Assembly: GCA_022570795.1 (NCBI GenBank) | Contig: JAKUDP010000002.1 | Span: 1,178,001-1,242,000, forward strand | Length of the DNA: 64,000 nt | Source of the DNA: Sphaerulina vaccinii | Lineage: Eukaryota > Ascomycota > Dothideomycetes > Mycosphaerellales > Mycosphaerellaceae | Direction of reading: 5' to 3' | In this document: positions 10,596 to 19,281 of the stretch, piece by piece | How positions within the stretch are numbered: the first letter of the stretch is position 1 | Layout: the number at the start of each line of letters is the position of its first letter | Notes under the pieces: model-generated | What the model was told of the DNA's origin: nothing | The model's database searches: none | What the model saw: the letters and a program-made list of their open reading frames with translations, nothing else | Position numbers and translations under genes: made by a program

Positions 10596-11633
10596 ATGGA
10601 TATGCCAGGCGGCGAAGCACTCACTGCATCCAATGCATCGACACGAACTAGAAAGCACGCAACCGGCTTCCTCGACCTTCCAGCTGAACTCCGAAACGAG
10701 ATCTACTCCATGAGTGGCTGCCTGAAGACTTTTCAGTGCCGCATCTGCAACACAATCACATATGAGAACGGCGGCAGCATTCGTGACTACCGGCTTGAAG
10801 ATCCGGCGAGGAACCTGGATGCCACAGGGCTGGAGCGGTATCGATTCACGAACTGGCCATACATTGCGCGAGAATGCCTTCTGAAGACGCAAAACAACAG
10901 ATGCCACGATGACTTCTCCAACTTGTACAAACATAGGAAGTACGACGATCACGACCAAAACTGCGGCTACGCTCGTCGCGATCCTCTGTTCTGGATCAAC
11001 CGCCGTAGCAGCATCCCCGTGCACCACAATCTCAAGCGGTCCAAAGCACAAGAGACCGCTGGCAAGCTCCCGGCAATCGCCCAGACATGCACCCGCCTCC
11101 GGGCTGAGGTGCTCTCCATCCTCATCGCCACCCATCAAATCTACGCCACCATATTCGATGCCAAGGCAGATGGAGTCGACATCTTGCGGACCTTGTCAAC
11201 GATCGGCCCAGGCACCGCCGCCAACATCAAGCGCTTGGGTATCGTTTACAGCAAGAAGAAAGATCTGAAGTACATCAAAGGTACTCTCATGGCGGGATTG
11301 AAGGCGGCTGGTGTGCGTACAGATGAAGGGGTGGTCGAGATCATGAGGTTCGGCCAAACCAAACCTGTGTTTGTGGGACTGAAACGCGCGGAAATGTACC
11401 TGGGCGAATCCGGAAGCTACGGAGAGGTGTGCAGAATGGCCCTCAGAGTGGAGACCAACTTGACGCTGCCGATGTGCAAGTGCGAGTATTGCGTGGTCAA
11501 CAGCCTGAGAGAGGAGGAGAAAGAGCGGGAGACGAAGAAGCGAGAAGGCAAATCGTTCGTGCCAAAAGATCCCCATGCATTCGATATGCGTGAGGACCCG
11601 CGCGCACCTGAGACGGATGAAGATGCTCCTTAA
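10596..11633 (+). CDS. 2EXR/F-box-like domain protein
   Basis: A single exon of 345 codons with ATG at 10596. The segment FLDLPAELRNEIYSM (about residues 26-40) is the opening motif of the fungal 2EXR/F-box-like family, whose members are large in number and mostly uncharacterised. Two Cys-rich spots follow: CRICN near residue 49 and CKCEYC near residue 295. The C-terminus is Lys/Glu-rich and acidic. The stop TAA at 11631 cuts a sequence that continues in frame with a second copy of the motif KDPHAFD, so the protein may have been longer in an ancestor. If the F-box reading is right it would recruit substrates to an SCF ubiquitin ligase; this is uncertain. Confidence 0.75.
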   Translation: MDMPGGEALTASNASTRTRKHATGFLDLPAELRNEIYSMSGCLKTFQCRICNTITYENGGSIRDYRLEDPARNLDATGLERYRFTNWPYIARECLLKTQNNRCHDDFSNLYKHRKYDDHDQNCGYARRDPLFWINRRSSIPVHHNLKRSKAQETAGKLPAIAQTCTRLRAEVLSILIATHQIYATIFDAKADGVDILRTLSTIGPGTAANIKRLGIVYSKKKDLKYIKGTLMAGLKAAGVRTDEGVVEIMRFGQTKPVFVGLKRAEMYLGESGSYGEVCRMALRVETNLTLPMCKCEYCVVNSLREEEKERETKKREGKSFVPKDPHAFDMREDPRAPETDEDAP

Positions 11634-11999
11634 AAGGATCCACACGCATTCGACAGGCGGAATGACACAACTGTCGTCGCGGAAGGGGACGAAGAGTGGT
11701 AGAGATTCAGGCGTACGGGCAGCATTTGCGAAGCAAAGACGTGAGACTTTGTGCTTCAATAGCGAGGCCGTGGTGGAGCTGAAGGCCGAATTTGCATGTG
11801 TAATGGAAGGTCTCGATGTCAGACACTATGCAGCCAAGAAGAAAATGGATGGTGGCATGCCTAGACTGCAATGCACACTATGGCAGTTGCTGTCGAGGAG
11901 TGCACAAGTCAATTGTGCGAATAGTGATCCACGCGCAGTGACGCGGAAACATGCAAAATCACAAATCATGTCATTTCACTACATCCTCGCCTCCCTCAA
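11634..11999. other. Convergent 3' region
   Basis: 366 nt between two converging genes. The first 69 nt (to a TAG at 11700-11702) continue the upstream reading frame after its stop codon. The remainder shows nothing. Confidence 0.5.
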
Positions 12000-12881
12000 T
12001 CAAGACGAGCTACCCTTCTGACTCTTCCCCAATTTCATAGCCCCCATCGTCTCATTCGCCTCCTCCTTAAACTCTTCCAACCACCTACTCTGCGGCTTCC
12101 TCTCATACACCACATCTCCCATCGTCCAAGTCATACGCTTACGATCAGTCTCCCAATCAACATCATTATCCGGACAAATCGCATAAAACTTATTCTCACT
12201 CATCTTCTGATACAAGTAATCTGCAACCTGTTCTGGCGCCCACGCACCCTCTGGTTTAGTCTTCGTGTTACCGCCACCAGTCAAACCGGTGAATGTCCAG
12301 CCTGGCACTAGTAGATGAACGGAAGTCTTTGGAGAAGACTTTGCGAGGTCGAAGTGGAGATGCTCGGCGATCGTTTTCACAGCGGACTTGCTAGCGTTGT
12401 ATGCTGGGTTGCCTGGTGGGTTTGTGATGCCCTGCTTCGAGCCGGTTACGATGATGGCTTTCTGATCGGTGTTGTTACTTTCAAAATGTGGGAAGAAAGT
12501 GTTGATGCCATTGACGACTCCGAAGAAGTTTACATCGAAGATCTTCTTGAAGTAGGCTGAGTCTGTCCAGTCGCTCTTCAGACCAATTCCAGCATTGAGG
12601 TGGAGGAAATCGAGCTTGGTGCCGTCGCCTTCGACCTTTTGCTTGAGCTTAGTCCACTCATCTAGATTGCCCACGTCCAACACATGGGTGGTGACCTTTC
12701 CACTGCTCTTGATACTCTCTTGTGCTGATTTGAGAGCTTCGGTGTTGTTGTCGACGAGGTAGATGTTCATGGAATGTGAGGCACATAGCTTTGCTACTGC
12801 TAAGCCGACACCACTCGCTGCTCCAGTGATGAGAGCGGTGGCGTTCTTGCGGAAGACTGCTGTCGGGGAAGCCATGGTCAT
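12000..12881 (-). CDS. Short-chain dehydrogenase/reductase
   Basis: One exon, 293 aa. The open frame extends upstream to a GTG, but the first ATG is at 12881. The cofactor motif TGAASGVG near residue 20 is the Rossmann TGxxxGxG of classical SDRs. NAG (in LHLNAGIG) and the catalytic YNASK follow in order, with Ser in the VTGSKQG strand. The substrate is unknown; NAD(P)H-dependent reduction or oxidation in the cytosol is expected from the family, and there is no signal peptide. The C-terminal 60 residues (WETDRKRMTW and onward) are longer than the minimal SDR fold. It diverges from the GBD/FH3 gene. Confidence 0.85.
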   Translation of the reverse strand: MTMASPTAVFRKNATALITGAASGVGLAVAKLCASHSMNIYLVDNNTEALKSAQESIKSSGKVTTHVLDVGNLDEWTKLKQKVEGDGTKLDFLHLNAGIGLKSDWTDSAYFKKIFDVNFFGVVNGINTFFPHFESNNTDQKAIIVTGSKQGITNPPGNPAYNASKSAVKTIAEHLHFDLAKSSPKTSVHLLVPGWTFTGLTGGGNTKTKPEGAWAPEQVADYLYQKMSENKFYAICPDNDVDWETDRKRMTWTMGDVVYERKPQSRWLEEFKEEANETMGAMKLGKSQKGSSS

Positions 12882-13066
12882 ACTATCTTGCTCAATGGAT
12901 GGTTGTCTGGGAGAGGAGGAGAAGACATTTATTCGAACCACGACCTACCTCACTGCTGTCTGCTAAATGGCTTCAAGATGAAGTCATTGTTGCTGATCTT
13001 GTCGGCTATATGGAGGATTATCTCCGATGTTTGGGAGTGTTGTTGTTAACCTTCATGCAGAGCACG

Positions 13067-13084
13067 ACAACAACAACAACAACA
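13067..13084 (+). repeat. (ACA)n microsatellite
   Basis: About six ACA units in the divergent promoter region upstream of the GBD/FH3 gene. Confidence 0.85.
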
Positions 13085-13130
13085 CTATAACAATGGACGA
13101 GAAGCATACCATGGACGTGCACAACGTCGT

Positions 13131-13155
13131 GATGTCGATGTCGATGTCGATGTCG
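13131..13155 (+). repeat. (GATGTC)4 microsatellite
   Basis: Four tandem GATGTC units in the same divergent promoter region. Confidence 0.9.
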
Positions 13156-13368
13156 TGTGAGTATGAGGGAGGGAGTGACGCGGAAGATAAAACACGAGCA
13201 CATGCAGATGTCTCCCTGGCAACCATTCTTGGCCAAACAATGCACCTTCTCCATGCGCTCACACTATAGCTCCCGAGACAATCACATACTAGCGTTGTTC
13301 ATTCTTTTGCATTGCCTCGAACAGACATGATCGCAGTGTACTGACTACTCGACTGATGCGATTCAGTC

Positions 13369-15975
13369 ATGGCCGACGTCAAGCAGCAGCAGCAGCAGAG
13401 ACCAGGACATGGCCGCGGATTGTCGTCCAAGTCCAACATCCTTCGCTCTCTGGTCTCGTCTAAGAGTCGTCCAGCCAGCCCGGAACCGACCATCACGAAC
13501 ATCAAGCAGAATGACAAGTCCGACAGTCGAGGGGTGCTTGGAGAACGCCCAAACAATGTGCAGTCACCGCCATCTTCACCCTCCAAGAAGAAAGGTACTC
13601 TAGGACGGAGCAGCAAGGACAAGTCGAGCAAGGAAAGAGATGGTCCGAAGAAGTCCAAGTCGTCTACCAACTTGGCTGGCGTGTTTGCCAGGATGAATCG
13701 ATCCAGCAAAGATCTGTCCAAAATGGTTAGCGAGGACAAGAACAAGGAAAATGCGTCGCCGGTTGACCAAGAAGCCATGGCACCTCCCACACCGATATGG
13801 GCTCAGATGGCTTCCAGGAACAGCTCCACCGAGTCCAGATCGCGTCCCAGCAGCCGAGATAAGCAGTCTTCGCATGACTTGCTAGCAGAGATCGATCGAT
13901 ACACGCCCAAGGAGTACAACATCAGCAAGCAAAGGAACTTCAATGGCGGCTTCGACGAACCAAGTCTACGACCTTCACTATCAAAGCCACGGCCACAGAG
14001 CTATCACTCATCAAGTGGCGAGGGCATGTTCAGCGCATTCGGCAGGCGAGTCAGTGGAGACAAGTCGAGCATGAAAGGACGAAAGTCCGAAGACTCGAGC
14101 AGGAGATCACAGAAAGCACAAAACAGCATGGTGTCGAACGAGCGTGAGCGGATACTGGCTCGCAATGCCACAGATCGTAAGGCGAGCGGGAGCAGTGCAG
14201 AGCTTCCGGCAGGCAAAGTGAAGATCAACATGACCAAGAGAGGTGGCAGAGTGATGGCAGCAGTCGCTATGTTCCAGGGTAAGACCAAGGACAGGACTTC
14301 CAGCAAAGAGAAAGAAGAAGCGCTATTAGATCCGAAGGAGGTGGACGCACAATTTGAAGCTGTGCTTGCTGCTCGCAACATTGCAGAGCCCATGAGACAG
14401 AAGATGCGGTGCCTGACTTTGAGAGTCAAAGCAGACTTCATCAAGCAGGATCAAGGTGCTGGCAAAGCGGACAATCACAGTCCCCCTGGATCGATCACAA
14501 GTCTGGAGAAGTCGAAGCCATCTCATAACGTGACTGAGACCAAAGTGCCCATCAAAGACGAGGACGACGGAAAAGCCACAAAGAGATCAAGAACCAGAAG
14601 CCGGACATTCACATTCTCACGTGGCAAGAAAGAGCAGAGAGAAGATGGCTCGCCAGCAAAGAAGCCACGCTCTCAAAGCCGTACGCGTCCAACGTCTATA
14701 GTCATACCGAGCAGCAATGGATCGCGAACTGATCTCACGCCAACAACTCCGACTGGATCTTTTGGCCGCAAGTCTGCAGCTCCGTCTATTCCTGGCGACT
14801 ATATCACTTATCTGCACCAGAATCAGGACCCTACCAAGGTAGAAGTCGGTCGATTGCATAAGCTCAGAATTCTGCTGCGCAACGAGACAGTGTCATGGGT
14901 CGATGCCTTCATCACACAAGACGGCATGCATGAGATCATCGAGCTACTGAAGCGAACGATGGCAATCGAGTGGCGCGAAGACCACGAGGACCAGCTTTTG
15001 CACGAAGCGCTACTGTGTCTGAAAGGGCTCTGCACGACTGAACGTGCCATGGTGGAGCTCAACAAGTTCGCCGACGACTTGTTTCCAGCACTCATCGCAA
15101 TGCTCTTTGACGAAGAGAAGAAAGGTCCTGCAGAGTATAGCACTCGAACGATCATCTTTAATGTGCTACTCACATACTTGTCATCCGAGATGACCACATC
15201 TCCAGCAGCACTCGAGACACGAGCACGTAAAGTGCTCACTTATCTTGGAGAGCCGGAGAAGAAGGATGATGACAGACCGGTTGACTTCGTCTTGGGCATG
15301 CATATCCCTCGGCCATACAAATTATGGTCTCGCGAAGTGTCCAACGTGACGCGTGAGGTGTTCTGGATCTTCCTGCATCAGCTGAATGTCGTGCCGCTGC
15401 CAAAGCCAAGCAGTTCACACTCACAAGCAAATGTTGATGATGCCGAACGGAAGGAGATACTGGCCAGTACCTACACTCAGCGCCACTTCCCAGGTTCTCG
15501 GCCTCCAGTGCCAGCAGCACCATACATCGGAGGTGTCGAATGGGATGCCACGACATACCTCACCGCCCATCTCGATCTCTTGAACGGAATTATCGCCTCG
15601 ATACCAGAACAAGCGGCGCGAAATGTACTCCGCAACCAGCTCCAGCAGTCAGGCTTCGAGAAAGTCATGGGAGCTGTCCTTCGCACTTGCAAAGAAAAGT
15701 TCTACTCGGGTGTCCACGACGGCTTGAAAGCATGGGTCGCAGCAGCACATGAAGATGGCTGGCAAACGCGTTTCGTCCGCGAAGGTCCCAGCGAAGATGA
15801 AGTCATCGAGCAAGCCATGAAATCTCAGAAGTCTCCAAAGAAGAGTCCGAAGAAGAAGACTGACATGCCGCCTAAGCTCGATGCTCTGCCGAGTGAGCCT
15901 CCGAAACTTGACTTAGGCTTGGATCTTAAGATGACGAAGACGAATGATGGTGATGATGATGGCTGGCTTGGCTAG
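13369..15975 (+). CDS. GBD/FH3 (formin N-terminal-like) protein without FH2
   Basis: A single exon of 868 codons. After a short polyGln (five CAG) and a long Ser/Lys-rich disordered region, residues about 325-360 (VDAQFEAVLAARNIAEPMRQ and onward) and about 479-770 (YITYLHQNQDPTKVEVGRLH, then armadillo-like helices) match the Rho-GTPase-binding and FH3 regions found at the N-terminus of diaphanous-related formins. There is no Pro-rich FH1 and no actin-nucleating FH2, so it is not a formin itself. Families of this shape occur widely in filamentous fungi and are thought to bind Rho-type GTPases at sites of polarised growth. The C-terminus is Lys-rich then acidic and ends in WLG. Confidence 0.85.
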   Translation: MADVKQQQQQRPGHGRGLSSKSNILRSLVSSKSRPASPEPTITNIKQNDKSDSRGVLGERPNNVQSPPSSPSKKKGTLGRSSKDKSSKERDGPKKSKSSTNLAGVFARMNRSSKDLSKMVSEDKNKENASPVDQEAMAPPTPIWAQMASRNSSTESRSRPSSRDKQSSHDLLAEIDRYTPKEYNISKQRNFNGGFDEPSLRPSLSKPRPQSYHSSSGEGMFSAFGRRVSGDKSSMKGRKSEDSSRRSQKAQNSMVSNERERILARNATDRKASGSSAELPAGKVKINMTKRGGRVMAAVAMFQGKTKDRTSSKEKEEALLDPKEVDAQFEAVLAARNIAEPMRQKMRCLTLRVKADFIKQDQGAGKADNHSPPGSITSLEKSKPSHNVTETKVPIKDEDDGKATKRSRTRSRTFTFSRGKKEQREDGSPAKKPRSQSRTRPTSIVIPSSNGSRTDLTPTTPTGSFGRKSAAPSIPGDYITYLHQNQDPTKVEVGRLHKLRILLRNETVSWVDAFITQDGMHEIIELLKRTMAIEWREDHEDQLLHEALLCLKGLCTTERAMVELNKFADDLFPALIAMLFDEEKKGPAEYSTRTIIFNVLLTYLSSEMTTSPAALETRARKVLTYLGEPEKKDDDRPVDFVLGMHIPRPYKLWSREVSNVTREVFWIFLHQLNVVPLPKPSSSHSQANVDDAERKEILASTYTQRHFPGSRPPVPAAPYIGGVEWDATTYLTAHLDLLNGIIASIPEQAARNVLRNQLQQSGFEKVMGAVLRTCKEKFYSGVHDGLKAWVAAAHEDGWQTRFVREGPSEDEVIEQAMKSQKSPKKSPKKKTDMPPKLDALPSEPPKLDLGLDLKMTKTNDGDDDGWLG

Positions 15976-16450
15976 GGGCTCAGGTCTGTTCATGATGATT
16001 CTACGCAAGCAAGACAAGATTGACGCACAAAGACACAAGTACACAGTAACGATTATTGGATGAGGCGTTTGGGCTTTTCGTACTATCATGGCATCGGAGT
16101 TGGCATAGGATAAGATTCTGATCCCACCTCATCATCATACAAGAGACAGAAAAAGGGACTTAATGGCATACAACAGGACAGACCATTGTCCAACAATCAG
16201 GATAGCGTTCAATCAGGATCAAATGAAATATGCATTCACTTTCCACGATCACATTCTGAAGTACACGTGCAGGTCAAGTCACGTTCCTATCGTCTCTATA
16301 TGCATCTGAAGTATACAATTGTGTGTCAACTCTCTGTCGCTATTATCTGTACCGACTCCAGTAAGCAGCTACCACGGCTCCCACGACTATCAACCAGGAC
16401 AGAGGATTCCGAGCCGTGGCTCCTCCACTAGTCAAACTGTCAATTCCCTC
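15976..16450. other. Convergent 3' region
   Basis: 475 nt between the ends of two converging genes; no feature seen. Confidence 0.5.
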
Positions 16451-18151
16451 CTATCGAACATAACAGTACTTGGTGAAACAAGCATCACATCCTTTCGGCA
16501 GCTTAGCCTTGCCATCTCTTGCTTTGATGCCACAAGCAAAGCACAGTCCCCAGCCTGCATCGCCGTTCTGTGTTGCAATTGCGTTTCCATTTTGAATCAT
16601 GCCGTCAGTCTCGTTCTTGGAGTACTGGAGCTTGCTCGTCGGCTGGTTCGACGGATAGGTATAGTTGACGTTGGGCATGTAGATGATGAAGGTCGTGTTT
16701 GGCTCCTGGCATCCGAAGAACGTCGCTCGCTTGTTCAAGCCTTTTGCCACGAATTCAGTGACGTCCGGGATATACGGCATCTTTGTCAATCCAGCAGCTT
16801 GAGCATTAATGTAAGTCTGTCTGATTTCAGTGCCGTTCGGAAAGTTGTCAGACGTGTCGGCACTGTTGTCATTGGCGATGAGGACATCCACTGTACGAGC
16901 AGGCTGGATGAATGGCCAGATTGGAACGTTCTGTCCTGCAAAGCCGCCATCGACCATGGTGATAAGCTTGTCATTCTTCACAGTTGTGCTTCGGTTGTAG
17001 TTGAAGAACGGGTTGGGATATATCCCAAACAGGTCCTGGAACTCGGGCTTCTTGGTCGAGCTTATTATGCCTTGCAGGAAGTTGGACAGATCAGCACTGC
17101 TGCTGTTGGATGGTGTCAACGGCTCGCAGATAGCCGCGAAAATGTCACTACTAGTTCCGAGGACGTAGCCAATGTTGTCGTAATGTTGGATGCACTTTCC
17201 AGTCACTGTAGGCTGTCCATTCGTCAGGTCTGAGCCCATGTATTTGGTGGAAGCGAAGGCCGAAACTCCTTTGTCCCAGCTGCCGTACTCATATGGCGAG
17301 AACTCGTATTGGGTGGCTGTAATCGTCGGCACGCACTGACCCTGAGATGAGTTGTCAACTCCTAGTGTTGTTATCACTGGGTATGGCACATTGAAGCTGG
17401 TGAAGTTCGAGAAGGATGTCAATGATGAGAGACGGACATCGTCGCCACCGTCCTCGCCATAGAGTAGTTGATACGATAGTAGCCTTCCGTAAGGGTCCAC
17501 GATTGTATTGTCGAAGCCAGCAGTCTCTTTTGCGACAATGTCCGCGACGATCTCCGGGTATTTGTCTGTCGTCTGAACATTTGCTGGAAGTAGGAGCCCG
17601 GCCTCAAATGATTGCTCCCAAAGGCCATCTCGGAGACTGCTTACAGTCGGCCAGTTATTTCCACTAAAGCTGCTGAGAAACCATGCACCACCTGACAGAC
17701 CGGCTTCATATGTCAAACCCTGAAATATCCCACTTGTGCTGAAGTTGCCAATCTCGCGACCATCGAGTGCTTGTACCACTCCAGCCGTCTCGAGCAAAGC
17801 ACGGTAACCACCTCCAGAAGAAGTGAAGGCCACGGAAGGTTGAGATGAGGTAGAGAACTTGCTATTCTTCGCCTTCAGGTATGTGGCGAGTGCAGCAGCA
17901 GCCTTAGGTTTTCGAGATTTGAAGTAGTGGGCTTCATCGGTGTTGAGGCCAGTCGCAGGTCTGACAAGAGATGTCGTAGGACATGTAACCGCCTGAGGCG
18001 CATAGTCGCCGTCCAAGGTAGGAATCTGACGAACCGCAACAGCTCCAGAATGGTCGTCGCGGACCTCGATCACTCGAGCGTGCTGTTGAGGTGCTGCGTC
18101 GGTAAGTGTACTGAGAGATACAAGCGTGGTCAATAGTGTTCGGATCGCCAT
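16451..18151 (-). CDS. Secreted lysophospholipase (phospholipase B)
   Basis: One exon, 566 aa. An N-terminal signal peptide (MAIRTLLTTLVSLSTLTDA) is followed by the catalytic domain of the fungal phospholipase B / cytosolic PLA2 superfamily. The oxyanion segment SGGGYRALL, the nucleophile motif GLSGGAW (Ser in GxSxG) and the catalytic Asp motif MVDGGFAGQNVPIWPF appear in the right order. Many NxS/T sites fit secretion. The enzyme releases fatty acids from phospholipids and lysophospholipids, outside the cell or in the wall. The C-terminus is Cys-rich (CFACGIKA and CDACFTKYC) and lacks a GPI-type hydrophobic end, so a soluble form is likely. It diverges from the RING gene. Confidence 0.93.
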   Translation of the reverse strand: MAIRTLLTTLVSLSTLTDAAPQQHARVIEVRDDHSGAVAVRQIPTLDGDYAPQAVTCPTTSLVRPATGLNTDEAHYFKSRKPKAAAALATYLKAKNSKFSTSSQPSVAFTSSGGGYRALLETAGVVQALDGREIGNFSTSGIFQGLTYEAGLSGGAWFLSSFSGNNWPTVSSLRDGLWEQSFEAGLLLPANVQTTDKYPEIVADIVAKETAGFDNTIVDPYGRLLSYQLLYGEDGGDDVRLSSLTSFSNFTSFNVPYPVITTLGVDNSSQGQCVPTITATQYEFSPYEYGSWDKGVSAFASTKYMGSDLTNGQPTVTGKCIQHYDNIGYVLGTSSDIFAAICEPLTPSNSSSADLSNFLQGIISSTKKPEFQDLFGIYPNPFFNYNRSTTVKNDKLITMVDGGFAGQNVPIWPFIQPARTVDVLIANDNSADTSDNFPNGTEIRQTYINAQAAGLTKMPYIPDVTEFVAKGLNKRATFFGCQEPNTTFIIYMPNVNYTYPSNQPTSKLQYSKNETDGMIQNGNAIATQNGDAGWGLCFACGIKARDGKAKLPKGCDACFTKYCYVR

Positions 18152-19281
18152 CGTATAGGTTACTGATGGCTTAGGAGCTGTAGGCTCATATATCGTAGTG
18201 GATAGGTGAAGTGTTTAATGAAAGTCGTTCTCCAAAAGAGTCGAGAGGTCCTTACAGTACTCTCACACCCCGGAAGGAGCGGCGTCCTTCTCATATTGTA
18301 TGCCGAAGAATCGCCACTACCACTACGACCTGAAGGAGGTCAGCAAGTACGACTACCTGCCTGCAAAAGAGGAGGGTCGTCGGAGGATGGTTTCCCAAAC
18401 CAGAATGCGGCAGGACCTATACAAATAGTAGCATCTACGACAGCGTTTGGTGTCCATTCGTTTCACCAGGTGCGAACTTTATCGTCCACACATCTTGGAA
18501 CGGAGTCTGGGCCGCGCGGACCCAATGTGTTATGCATAACAGCAAGGCTAGTGCCGAAACGCCTTTACGAGCGGACGCTTGGGAGACTCTTGGAAGCGAG
18601 GTTCGAGGAGGAGAGGCTTCATGGGGCTTGTCGCAAGCGAGGTTCCCGGAACGAGGAGGCAAAGAGCTGAGATCGAGACTGCAGTGACTCTTTCAGTGGT
18701 GAGAAGGCCGAGTGCTTGTGATCAGCGAGAGGTGCGCTTCGTGGTTGCGACGCACGTGGGATGTTTGGAGGAGCCGAAACGAAATGTCGATCACAAAACC
18801 TAGTTCTACGCAATCTCGCCAAGAGAGTCTGAGAACAAGGGCGATGTGAGAAAGCGACCAGGGCTGATGTTCATCTTCCGTTATTTCTCACTTCATCATC
18901 GCAATGTCTCGATGCCTGACGGGCACCACACGGGAGTGTCTGTCGTTGTAACGAGACACGGATGACGGTTCCGATGCCACGCAGTCTGCGCTGGCCGCCG
19001 TGTGCTTGTTCTGACGGAGCCAAGCGGCAGGTGGACGGTGAACGTGCAGCAGGTTGTTTTGTTCTGTGCCAGCCAGAAATCCAGCCTCAGCTCATAGCCC
19101 ACGTCTGCTACACTGAGCACTCATTATATCCCTTTCAGGCGCTGTGGGAGACGCAGGAGAGCAGCTGACCTCGCAGCACACATCACATTACCAAGGCAAG
19201 CCGAACGCCACGAGCCCCAAGCGAAATCGCTCCACCAGCGAGCAGTCCTTCGACTTCACCTGTGCTCAGACGTCGTGAAGC
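18152..19281. promoter_or_regulatory. Divergent intergenic, 1.1 kb
   Basis: It separates the starts of the phospholipase and RING genes. An open frame at 18206-18670 has no coding character. No RNA gene was found. Confidence 0.5.

Larger units (their letters stand above)
12882..13368. promoter_or_regulatory. Divergent intergenic with microsatellites
   Basis: 487 nt between two divergent start codons, presumably carrying both promoters. It contains the two simple repeats listed separately. Confidence 0.5.

Noticed and set aside
12882..12941. Upstream extension of the SDR gene
   Set aside because: The extended frame starts with GTG; the ATG at 12881 is the natural start.
18206..18670. 154-codon plus-strand frame between phospholipase and RING genes
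   Set aside because: No recognisable motif, poor protein texture, and it lies in a divergent promoter region.
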